NCBI GenBank assembly: GCA_930367215.1
Contig: OV884058.1
Coordinates: 214,500,208 to 214,564,207, forward strand
DNA: 64,000 nt
Direction of reading: 5' to 3'
Source: Pollenia angustigena
Taxonomy: Eukaryota; Arthropoda; Insecta; Diptera; Polleniidae
This document shows positions 55,081 through 64,000 of the stretch, piece by piece. The notes under the pieces are model-generated. The model saw only the letters and a list, made by a program, of their open reading frames with translations, was not told the DNA's origin and did no database searches. A program made the translations under genes and the position numbers. How positions within the stretch are numbered: the first letter of the stretch is position 1; every line of letters starts with the position of its first letter.

Positions 55081-55473
55081 AGTTGCAAAGAAAGCAAAGA
55101 AAATACTTGCTCTCCAAAATAAAAATGTGTACGTTACAAAGTCAGAAGAATCAGTTCAATGCTCGATTAAAGCACTTCTAAAACAGACAAATATAAAGGA
55201 TTATTTTAAATAACTTGAATATTTTTTACGGTTTTTAAGTTCATTATTATTAGTTTTGTTATCCACTATGAACTAATTTAATTGAAAATTATATGAAGTA
55301 TTTATTTTTTGTTTGTGTTATGAATGGAAATAAACGAATTTACTTTGTTTTATTAAAATATTAATGTTTTATTAATAAAAATGTATTAAAAAAAACTTCA
55401 GGATTTAACGAATTTTTCGATATAACGAAAGGGCCTGAGAATATATAATTCGTTTAACCGTGATACCACTGTA

Positions 55474-56199
55474 TTTACTTATTTGAACACCTACTGAGTT
55501 ATCCAACCCTGGTGCTTATCTTCTTTGCATATCTATAAAACTACTGTTCATTTTCTATTACAATTTCATGAGAGCGCCTGTTAAACTACTTTATTAAATG
55601 TCAAACGAGTAGAGAAATTTAAATTGTGTTAAGAGTTTGTCTTAAATATAACAATTCTTCTACTTTTATTTTATCTCAGAATAAAGCATTCATTCTCAAA
55701 CCATCCAACAATCGTTGGTTGTCTTTTTAAATGACCATAAATTATAGGCCATTTCAGTTTGCAGTCTACAAAATACATTTTGAAGTGTGGAGAATTTGAT
55801 TTAAGCTAGTTCTGTGTGAGTTTCTGGTTTATGTACATACATAAGTATTATTTTATTGTAGGACACAGTGGGATGGTGTTGAGACAATATTGTAACGAAT
55901 TTATCGGTTGACGTCTTGATGTACAGAAAAAGACAAATTTTAATAAAGCGAAATTTGTAAAAAAAACAATTTATAAATTTGCAGGTTTAAGATATAAAAC
56001 TACCAAAGTTGACCAGAAAATTTCACTATGACTTTTCAAAGATTGATATTTTGAGCCATAGCCGCAAAAAAGCTTTTAAAAGCGACAAAACCCAAATTTT
56101 ACGGGAGAAGGTTTTTTTATTTTATTTCATAAAATTATGAAGGTTGTCGTGTCGCTTAAGATAAAATTGTTTTTGCTATAAAATCGTAACGGTACCTTA
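55474..56199. other. Unassigned sequence
   Basis: No gene or bounded element seen. Confidence 0.35.
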
Positions 56200-56857
56200 C
56201 ACTGTACAACATTTTTCAGGTGATTGATTCGGGACTTTATTCTGATAATTGGTTATGAAAGAAAGTTACGTTTTAGGCTCTATTGTTCGATAACTTTGCT
56301 GATAACTCGAGAACCACTAATCCGAATTAGCTGAAACAAATTGAAACAAATTAAGAATTAATTCCTTTAATCTGTTCATACAACGTTTCGCTACATAAGC
56401 AACAGTTTCGCAGTTATAAATAAATGTATGAAGAAAAAAAATATTTTTTGCCCAAAAAATTAAAATTTTTTATTTTTCATTCATAAAAAATCCAAAACGG
56501 TAAAAAAAGTGTCAAGTCCTATTACTTTCACGTAAAGTCGCATAACCTATGAACAAAATGACACATAAATCATGAAAATCGGTGAACGCGTTTCGCTTTT
56601 ATTCACAATTAAGTAAAACTATGAATTTCAAAAATTTGCTCGAGATATCCACAAAATTCTTTGGATAAAACAGTTATCGAACAAAAGAGCCTAAAACGTG
56701 ACAAATTCCCCTATACAATATTACTAACTTCAAATTAATTTTTAAACTATTATTTGATGTACCATGACCAAACTAATGATGCAGAAGTTCTTCTTTTTGG
56801 GTCTACTTTCATAACCAATTATCAGAATTGAGTCCTGAAATCATGTGTTGTACTGTG
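56200..56857. mobile_element. Element with CACWGTACAACA ends and TTA duplication (658 bp)
   Basis: Ends CACTGTACAACATTTTTCAG and CACAGTACAACACATGATTT (reverse complement), with shared TTCTGATAATTGGTTATGAA in both arms, are flanked by TTA at 56197-56199 and 56858-56860. The end motif and target match the larger element at 19698-22238, so the two appear to belong to one superfamily. No gene. Confidence 0.75.
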
Positions 56858-56860
56858 TTA

Positions 56861-57067
56861 TGTGACCATGATATTTTAGGAGATGATGCAAGTGTTGCCA
56901 GTAAAGACATTTATTAAACAAATTTAAAAAAAATATGGCGTTCAAGCTTTTTTTTGCAGTAAGGGCTCGATTTTATGAAGCACATTTAAATTAGAGAAAA
57001 TTAAAAAAGAAAAATACTGAAAAGCTGATTTTACTATAAATTGCTAAGATAAAAAACTTTATACTAA
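56861..57067. other. Spacer
   Basis: A/T-rich, nothing recognised. Confidence 0.4.
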
Positions 57068-57458
57068 TGGCCAATTTTCCGGATTGATATTAAAACACAT
57101 TTATTTTTAAAATCGTTTTAAATACAAAATTCTCTTCTTCACTAAAAACTTAAGTGAAACTTAAGTCACCCATGTGGTACACTTAATTTCAACTTAAGTT
57201 TCCATTGTTATATTTTAGCAAGTTGGCCTCAATATCACAACAATACAACAACAACAGGCAAATCATTAACAGTCAGCTGTTTTTTTCAGACCACCTTGTA
57301 AATAAATACACTGTTTTATATTTTTTTTTTTGTATTTAGTAGTGCTACCATACTTTTATCAAATAAAACTCAAAAAACCAATCTGTTTTAAATACGATTT
57401 AAGTTTGTTATGAAAATTAACTTAATATTGATTTAAATACTATGCTGAAAATTGGGCA
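57068..57458. mobile_element. MITE with TGSCCAATTTTC ends, copy 2, TAA duplication (391 bp)
   Basis: TGGCCAATTTTCCGGATTGA and the right end, in reverse complement TGCCCAATTTTCAGCATAG, are flanked by TAA (57065-57067 and 57459-57461). It aligns in reverse orientation with 29021-29289 and carries an extra interior segment at about 57190-57310. Confidence 0.75.
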
Positions 57459-57461
57459 TAA

Positions 57462-58328
57462 CTGATGTTTTTTTTAACAGCTCAAGTTTGCGTTTTCGAT
57501 TCAAAGAAAGATGAACTGATGCATAATTTAAATTAAACACGTTTTCTTTTAATTTGAAAAAACCTTGTAACATTTTTTACGATTTTGATTAAAAACACTG
57601 AAATAGATTTTACGTTTTTTAATCCACTAGTGATTTGTTAATCCCACCAAAGAATAAACATCGATTTATAAAAAAAATCTAATTAAAAAATTACTAAAGT
57701 TTACTGAAATCGCAAATTTCCGAAATTAAAATTAATGCAGCTAATATAGCAAGTTTCTGTTAAAAATTTATAATTTAGCGGTAAAATATTTGCTTATTCT
57801 AAGGAATATACAGGGTTAACCTAAAACTTAAAAAAAAAAAACGGAAAACCCTAATTTTATAAAAACAAACAAAAAATAGTATAAAACAATTTTCTAGATT
57901 AAAACGAAAATTTTGCGATAAAAAACGTTTCTTGCTAAAATGCAGACATGATCCTCCTTTTGCAAAAAGCGGTATATCTAAAGATACAATTAATTGACGG
58001 AATTTTGTTTTATGACTCATTTGCTTGAGGAAAAGGTATGACTCTGTATATTGTGGCAGAAGGGTTATAAAAGACTTATCCTCCTAGAAAGCATTTAACG
58101 AAAAATTCAGAATGAAAATTCAGGCTAAAATAAAAAAATTGCTCTTTTGATAGAAATTTTACAAAAAAAAAAAAAAAAAAAAAAACACTTGAAGAAAAAA
58201 ATTCAATGAGAACGTGCATTATGAATTGCTTATCTAATATGTACATACATAAAAATGAATATTTGTGTGTTCGTATATTATGCACGGTCAAACCGCGACT
58301 AAATTTGGTCCACTATTTCTGAGCATGC
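57462..58328. other. Unassigned A/T-rich sequence
   Basis: An A22 run lies near 58161-58185. The frames here are Phe/Leu/Lys-rich chance frames. No repeat boundary. Confidence 0.4.
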
Positions 58329-58654
58329 CCTGCAAATAATAGGACCAGTCCAAACACGCGTGTAAAGAGTAGCCCACAAGGGACCAGGACTTGTCCAAAA
58401 ATAACCCAAACGTATGGAAAAACATGGTCTATTTAACAATACGATGTCCTAGGGCAGGACCATATAACCCACTTTTGGACTACTAAGGAGTAGTTTTAAA
58501 ACTCCTCCATGGTATAAACAAGAGGATTAGTTTTGAAGTCTTTTAAAAACGAAAGCATGTCGTTAACAAACGAAGACATGTCGTCTCACTACAAACACTT
58601 TTTAAGTAGTCCATTTTATCAAAATGGATCAGGTGGTCCCATTTTATTTGCAGG
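58329..58654. mobile_element. MITE with CCTGCAAATAA ends (326 bp)
   Basis: CCTGCAAATAATAGGACCAG on the left and, in reverse complement, CCTGCAAATAAAATGGGACC on the right. GGACCA, GTCC and TGGACTACT motifs recur in both orientations inside, making it nearly self-complementary. Target duplication not identified. Confidence 0.65.
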
Positions 58655-58835
58655 CTAGGTTATAGGGCTTGTCTATTTGCTATTTTATGCGTGCGTGGCC
58701 AGAGACCTGTGCCGAAGCGGCTAACAGACGGCTAAGCCGCCGCCGCCCACAATTCTTCAACTAAAATTCAGCTCCAGCTTAGCCACCGATTACCTTGTAA
58801 AGAATTTTTATTCTCTTTTTAAACACATTCCTTTT

Positions 58836-58929
58836 TATCAATAAGATTTCTGTATGACGTGCTAAATTCCCAATTTTGTTTGTTTTTTCTTTTGGGAATT
58901 TAGCACGTCATACAGAAATCTTATTGATA
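58836..58929. repeat. Perfect 38-bp inverted repeat with 18-bp loop
   Basis: The arm 58836-58873 (TATCAATAAGATTTCTGTAT then GACGTGCTAAATTCCCAA) is the exact reverse complement of 58892-58929, around a T-rich loop at 58874-58891. No mismatch exists in the stem. There are no flanking target duplications. Confidence 0.95.
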
Positions 58930-59689
58930 TTAAATTTTGTATTCCCAAAAATAACTTTGATAACACTCTTTTTCTTGACTATTTTTAAAAAAAAGTGCAA
59001 CTCTAATAATGTCTGCCTCCCAATCTGTCAGTTCTTGTTTATAAAGCACCAAAATTTCAACAAAAGTTTTTAAATAATGACATATTTGAAAATTAGTTAA
59101 GAGTAGTGTATTAGAGTACGGAAAATGACTTAAATTGTTTGTGTTATAATATAAACATGAAGGTAACCCTCGATTTACGCGGTCTGTCATATCGTGCAAA
59201 TCAAAACATGAGATACATACAAAATTTCATTTTGGGGCCCTAAAACCGTGTTAAATCAAGAACATACTTTTACTTTTAAAAAATTTAAGGATATTTCTTT
59301 ATAACGATATGTATAAAGCTTTGTTGTTATATCTTTATAAAATAATTGAATTAAAAAAGAATAAAAAAAATAATTGAAACATACATACATATGTAGTTTA
59401 ATATTTAAAATAAAAAATATAAGAAAATTATGAAAATTTTAAAATAGTCAAAAACAAACTAAACCAAGACAAATTGAATTAAAAACCAGTAAAATTTTAC
59501 TGGTTAATGAAATAATGGCAATATTCAGTAAATTTTTCACTGATTTCAAAAAGATTTTGTTATTCGTGCTTAATTCCCAGTTTTTATTCTTGATAAAAAC
59601 ACTTGAAATTTATTGTTGATGGGATAAGCTATTCCTATGCGCATTTCACTGGTTGCTTAGGCCAGATCATACAGAAACTTCATCCATAA
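58930..59689. other. Unassigned sequence
   Basis: A/T-rich. An ACAT-type microsatellite lies near 59380-59394. No gene or bounded repeat seen. Confidence 0.4.
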
Positions 59690-59890
59690 AAATTTTAGAA
59701 AAACTAAAGATATTAAACCAAATAAAACTGCCAGACTGCCAGCCAGCCGGACGGACATCGTTAGTTCGACTCGGAAAGTGATTCTAAGTCGATCGGTATA
59801 CTTGAAGGTGGGTCTAGGACCAATATTTTAAGGCGTTACACACATCAGCACAATTGCATAATACCCTCTCCACTATTGTGGTGTGGGTAT
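59690..59890. repeat. Inverted-orientation copy of the dispersed hairpin repeat
   Basis: CCAGCCAGCCGGACGGACAT, TAGTTCGACTCGGAAAGTGA, ACACACATCAGCACAATTGC and ATAATACCCTCTCCACTATT run in the reverse order of 28107-28260. It ends in the GTGGTGTGGGTATAAAT hairpin. Confidence 0.65.
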
Positions 59891-60185
59891 AAATATAATA
59901 TGAAATTATGTTTGTGTTTTCAAATTAAATAAACAATACAGTAGAGTGCTGGAAATCGAAAACGTTAAACTAAAGAATTTTAGAAGTTTTTTTTTTTTAG
60001 TTTAGCATTAGTTAATTTAAGAAAACTTAATATAAAAATATGAAAAATTGATTGAGATGCTTAACATGTCGATTCAAATAAAAATAATTTGAATTAAACC
60101 AAATCCCTAGCATTGGTTTTTTGATGCAAGAAATTCTATACTGTTTTAAATTCATGAATACCAGACTAATTTTATGTTAGGTTAG
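59891..60185. other. Spacer
   Basis: A/T-rich, no gene. Confidence 0.4.
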
Positions 60186-60640
60186 GTTTGATTGACAGCC
60201 GTGATCCTGTTTAAATCAATATCAGAGAGATAAGTTTTGTGCCCAAGGGCTCTTCGACCAAACATTTCAAGTCTTAAATCTCCGAATGCCGGACAATTAC
60301 AGAGAAGTTGTTCCGTTGAATCTTCATCCTCCACGTGAACGCAACTTCTACATAAGTCATTATAAGGGTGCCCCATTCTCTGGGCGTGCTTCGCAATGGG
60401 CCAGTTGCTAGTTATAATCGCAATAAGGTTCCTTTGGTGATGTCTGGACAGCTGTAACGTCCGCCGTGTCCTTTTTTTCAGTCATAATGGGCCATATTTT
60501 CCTGGTTTCTCCACAGGTAGTTTCATCGTGCCACCTCTGACTGGCAATAAGGTGAAACTTGTGCGCTATAAGTTTCTTACTCCTTGGGAGCGAAACACCT
60601 GCATTATATGTTGAACCGTCTCGATTCAAGATGGTGCCTT
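60186..60640 (-). pseudogene. Non-LTR (Jockey-type) ORF2 C-terminal fragment with Cys-His knuckle
   Basis: The minus strand reads AGVSLPRSKKLIAHKFHLIA, SQRWHDETTCGETRKIWPIM, then after a frameshift near 60470 TLQLSRHHQRNLIAIITSNW, PIAKHAQRMGHPYNDLCRSC, VHVEDEDSTEQLLCNCPAFG and a tail to about 60186. This is the classic end of Jockey-clade ORF2: the end of RNase H, then W, TR..WP, R..L...R, H..R.G and CxxC...E..E...LLC.CP. It is truncated upstream and frameshifted. It is better preserved than the relic at 44470. Confidence 0.85.
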
Positions 60641-61321
60641 TATTTAAGAAAGTTTTACTAAATACGAGCAAATAAGTTGAAATCATGAAATTATATTTGG
60701 ATTTTGGATTTTCCTCTTTAAAGAAACGAAATTGATTACTTAAGAAAATAAAATGTTTTCCGTGCAGCACTTTTCAGATCAGAAGAGCGCTAAAGGTGAA
60801 TTTTCGCCAGGACGCAAACTTAGGAATAATCAAAAAGATTTGATTAATTTTTGTTTGGTCAAATTAAATATATGTCAAAAAATAATTTATTTCAATGAGT
60901 TTCAGCTAGTTAAATATTAAAAATCAAACGTTTATTTCATATTCAATAAAATTCAATCGAAAAATAGGCAAAGAGTTTAACACAAAACCGCTTAAATGAA
61001 AAGTATTGATAAAAATTTAGAGTCATTAATACTTGACCAAAATCAAAATATCCAAACTTTTTTCTTTTCCATCCCACTGTGCATTTAACATATGATTTGT
61101 TAAACAATAATCCCGTTAAACACTTTCTTTCTGTTAAAGTCATCGAAAAATTATTGACATTCTTAACATACCAAAGAAACAAAAGAATTGCTTTATTTCA
61201 CTATAATTTTATGTCTTTAAGTTAAATCTGTTAGAAAAATATAACAATTTGTTTTTTATTATCGAACAAAGACGATTTCAAAACTAATATATGTACATAC
61301 ATACATACATACATACATACA
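60641..61321. other. Unassigned sequence ending in (ACAT)n
   Basis: No gene seen. An (ACAT)n microsatellite at about 61293-61323 abuts the Tc1 element, which inserted at its last TA. Confidence 0.5.
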
Positions 61322-61323
61322 TA

Positions 61324-62605
61324 CAGTGAGGAAAAAAAAAACTTGTACACTTGTTAAATTAAAATAAAAACACAGAGCTTAAAGTAAACCATAAGGAAGG
61401 GGAAGCACTTAGTCCACGAATCCAAGTGCAGACAGATTTACGTCCATCACTTCCAAATATGTATATGGATAAACGTAAATCTGTATGGAGAAAGTAATGG
61501 GAAGCACTTAACCAACAAAATATTTTTGATACTGTTAAGCACGGTGGGGGCAATGTTATGGTTTGCGGGTGTATGAGTGCTAATGGAGTAGGTAACCTTG
61601 TGTGTATCGAGGGAATCATGAATAAAATAGATTATTTAAATATCCTGAAAAATTATTTTGCCATAATCCGCCCAAAAAAAGGGTTTAGGGAATGATATTG
61701 TTTTCATGCAAGATAATGATTCAAAGCATTCGGCCGTCATCGTAAGGGAATGGTTGCTTTATAACGCAAAAATAAGTTTTGCCTCATCCTCCCCAGAGGC
61801 CGGATTTAAATCCGATTGAGCTTTTGTGGGCTCATATGAAAACAAAATCAAGAGATTACCACATACCCGGAAAATAATCCTTAAAAAATGTTCTCAAAGA
61901 TATCTGGAGTTCTATTCCTCAAGAAGTTACAAAAAATCTAGTCCATCCGATGCCAAGGAGACTTCTTTCTGTTAAAGAAGATAAAGGACACCATACAAAA
62001 TACTGAAAACCTAAATACATTCGGTTCTCGTTTTATGCGATAGATGCGTTACAAAAAAAATCGCATAAATGGAATTCGCATGAAACGATACTCAAGCTTA
62101 ATATAAATAATAATAATTCGTTCCAAAATTCTGAAAAACCGCATAAATTAAAATTTGAATTAAAAAATCAAAACAAAATCGCATAAAAAAAATCAACAAA
62201 TATGTATGTATATGTGAAGCGGACAACCCAATAAAAATATTTTGTTGGAACTCCTTTATATTCCAGTAGATATGAATCAGTGCGAGAAGTATTTTTTTTC
62301 TATGATGTTTATTTGTGGAATTACGGGGTGGTAAAATGTTGCCGTTTTCCAAAAAATTTTTTTATTTTATGTGATTCTTATAGAAAATCGATATCAGCGT
62401 AAAAGCGAAGTGAAAGAAAACGTCCCGCCTTCCGTTCTAGTTAAGGTACGGCTGTTAAACATTCCAAGATTAAAAAACGAAACTGTCAGAAAATTAGCGA
62501 AATTAATTAATGTGAAATAAAAGTTATAATATGGTTTTACTTTAATCTCTGTGTTTTCTTTTATTTTAATTTAACAAGTGTACAATTTTTTTTTTTGGCT
62601 CACTG
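61324..62605 (+). mobile_element. Tc1-type element with about 55-bp inverted ends and TA duplication
   Basis: The left end CAGTGAGGAAAAAAAAAACT followed by TGTACACTTGTTAAATTAAA, and the right end in reverse complement CAGTGAGCCAAAAAAAAAAA then TTGTACACTTGTTAAATTAA, are flanked by TA at 61322-61323 and 62606-62607. The ends remain alike over about 55 bp to ACACAGAG. The element keeps only part of its transposase. About 500 bp after the coding end contain repeated ATCGCATAAA strings, which may be a further insertion. Confidence 0.92.
61397..62006 (+). pseudogene. Tc1-type transposase pseudogene with internal inversion
   Basis: The N-terminal DNA-binding region is absent. The first readable part (61397-61453) is inverted: on the minus strand it gives IFGSDGRKSVCTWIRG, a Tc1 segment that should read in the other direction. 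On the plus strand, RKSVWRK (near 61463) follows, then TVKHGGGNVMVCGCMSANGV, NLVCIEGIMNKIDYLNILKN, FMQDNDSKHSAVIVREWLLY (second catalytic aspartate, after a frameshift), PDLNPIELLWAHMKTKSRDY (catalytic glutamate) and SIPQEVTKNLVHPMPRRLLS to the natural C-terminal KGHHTKY and TGA at 62004-62006. The first catalytic aspartate block is lost at the inversion. Non-functional. Confidence 0.88.
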
Positions 62606-62607
62606 TA

Positions 62608-63225
62608 CACACATTGGAGATACTTTCAAATCTAGCAAGTAAAAAACCCGAAAAAATTAAAAAAAAACTTTTATTTTTTTTCTTGATTTTAATAGATCAA
62701 ACAAACATGTCGAGGGCCTATATTCAAAACCCTCTATCTTTGATTTTCACGAAAATTACTTTTTAATGGTAAAATGTTCAGTAAAGCAACCCTCATCTAT
62801 GGTGTGATTTTTATAACAAACATATCTTTTGTTGCTGTTTTATTTGCATTTTTGTATTTACTCTATCTTATACAATTAATTTTTCTGAATGCAAAACCCT
62901 CTATCTTTTCTAATAATAAATTTTCAAATATTTTTTTGAATAACTTGTTCCTGCAATACATGTGTTTTACTATTGTTGGCAAGATGAACATGAATTTATG
63001 AAAATAGCGAAAGCCGATTCTGAACTGAATTATCATTAAAATATTTTGCATGCTTGTTTTTGGACAATAGAATGTCCATATAAATGGTAAAAGTTGGAAT
63101 TTGCTTAAAAGGTGTCTTCTTTTAAAGTTTCATCTATGATATAATTGTCAAAAATAAGTAATGTTTAAAATCTTATGTAATTAAAATATTATTATCGTGT
63201 GATAAGCTTACATGATAGTATCAGT
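62608..63225. other. Unassigned A/T-rich sequence
   Basis: Hydrophobic frames at 62774-63051 on both strands are A/T-rich chance frames. No repeat boundary was seen. It may be the 5' part of the following transposon relic. Confidence 0.35.
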
Positions 63226-64000
63226 TGATGAATATAATCAACACATTTCAAAAAAAAAATCGTGCACAGTATGAAAAAGGTATTGATAAAATTGCATCTG
63301 AGAATGGTGTACGTCACGTTTTTACAATGGACATTTATGCAGTGAAACTGTGTCCCAATATTAATGCATCAGTAATTTACTTTAAGCAACGCCTTCTATT
63401 TATAATAAACATAGGTACTTATCAGTGAACAAGCTATTGGTGGAGCGAAATCAATGGGGATTTGTCCGCGTCGGTATTTGTTTCCTTTATTATTCATCAT
63501 TAAAAAACGTATTGCTGATCAGATTCATTGCCAATTACAATTTTCACGGATGGTTGTGGCTACCAAAACCTTTACCATTATTTATCTAATGCTCTATCCA
63601 AATTTGCTGCTTAAAATAATAAAGTTATTGAACAGAAAGAAGTTCTTAGAGAAAGGCCATACGCAAATGCCCATGCTAAGATAGAGATTAAGTTGAAAAA
63701 TCAATCTAAACACTTCCCAATCGATTCCGTTAGAATTACTAGATAAGCCAGAAAGACTGTTAAAATTAAAAATGAGGTAGTGAAAAAGCCGTTTACAGTG
63801 ATGATAAACTTTTGCGTTTTTTTTTTTCAATTAGACCAGGACGAGTAAAGAACGATCCCATAGTGTCTAATTTAAGATCTCTTTTATATCTTCCAGATGG
63901 TAGCGTATAATATAAAATAAATTTTGATACAGATCACATTGATCTTCCTGTTCGTATTAAACCTTATACAGAAAATATTGAACCAAAACCTCTATATGAG
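63226..64000 (+). pseudogene. Decayed DDE-type transposon gene, truncated by the window edge
   Basis: Plus-strand frames, with stops and shifts, read FTMDIYAVKLCPNINASVIY, FKQRLLFIINIGTYQ, then WWSEINGDLSAS, FTDGCGYQN (near 63550), LSNALSKFA, VIEQKEVLREGHTQMPMLR and, towards the edge, RPGRVKNDPIVSNLRSLLYL, PDGSV, YKINFDTDHIDLPVRIKPYT. The sequence of motifs (FDxQ...P.......Y..., a WxEx..G segment, SDGCGxQN, GHTQM with a charged follow-on, and a late RxLxYxPxGxVxYK) is shared by a group of insect DNA-transposon proteins that I associate with Sola-like elements; the group name is less certain than the homology. The catalytic-type D in SDGCGYQN and the GHTQM block survive. The 3' part continues past 64000. 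Confidence 0.6.

Larger units (their letters stand above)
53512..55471. mobile_element. Mariner-like element with CAGTGGTATCCCG ends, containing two insertions
   Basis: Ends CAGTGGTATCCCGATTTAAC and CAGTGGTATCACGGTTAAAC (reverse complement) are flanked by TA (53510-53511 and 55472-55473). TTAACGAATT and GATTTAACG motifs recur at both ends. Removing 53525-54640 leaves an element of about 840 bp, of which 54864-55080 is a second insertion. It is paralogous to 16455-17060. No transposase frame remains. Confidence 0.8.

Noticed and set aside
58836..58929. miRNA gene
   Set aside because: The stem is perfectly paired and longer than usual, with no bulges and no flanking lower stem; an inverted duplication fits better without small-RNA data.
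62774..63051. Membrane-protein-like hydrophobic frame
   Set aside because: The hydrophobicity follows from T-rich codons; the opposite strand is equally open and there is no conserved motif.

Overview
The window is AT-rich, intron- and transposon-rich nuclear DNA of an insect, most likely a brachyceran (probably calyptrate) fly. The evidence is the mariner, piggyBac, hAT and Tc1 debris, the fly-type dispersed hairpin repeats, the catacata-type microsatellites, and a secreted glutamine-rich protein typical of fly gene sets. There is no operon structure and almost no intact coding sequence. I name the group from sequence style only and cannot give a species.

Host genes. One clear host coding exon lies on the minus strand at 183-2012. 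It encodes about 610 residues of a secreted, glutamine-rich protein and ends in a good splice donor, so the gene continues beyond the left edge. A second, short coding exon is supported on the minus strand at about 29831-29954 (41 codons ending exactly at a GTAAGT donor). A third exon-like patch at about 17163-17290 is weaker. The rest appears to be intronic or intergenic DNA filled by mobile elements.

Mobile elements, left to right. 3137-4181 is a MITE split by a hAT element (3242-4025). 4969-5839 is a mariner relic. 5900-8478 holds several MITEs, one of which (6660-7000) has an in-window empty site. 9700-12400 holds tandem repeats. 15369-17060 is a hAT with transposase remains beside a truncated mariner-like element. 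19698-22238 is a long-inverted-repeat element with a TTA duplication, itself split by another repeat. 23025-25745 is a 2.7 kb foldback element with 1.1 kb arms. 25798-27089 is a deleted piggyBac-like element. 27520-28936 and 30061-31174 are hATs. 36221-37373 is a hAT containing a reverse-transcriptase fragment. 37808-40608 is a mariner relic followed by a TA-flanked element carrying two more insertions. 44470-45040 is a non-LTR fragment. 45048-49342 is a piggyBac relic holding a hAT, which holds a mariner relic, which holds a small hAT. 53512-55471 is a mariner-like element holding two more. 56200-57458 holds two MITEs. 60186-60640 is a non-LTR fragment. 61324-62605 is a Tc1 element with clean TA-flanked ends. 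63226-64000 is a decayed DDE-type transposon gene running off the right edge.

How the parts relate. Many boundaries are fixed by target-site duplications: 8 bp for hAT, TA for Tc1/mariner, TTAA for piggyBac, TTA/TAA for PIF-like elements. Because several families occur twice, one copy often serves as the empty site for an insertion in the other, so relative ages can be read directly. None of the transposase or reverse-transcriptase genes is intact. All element assignments are from reading the sequence by eye, and no database search was run.
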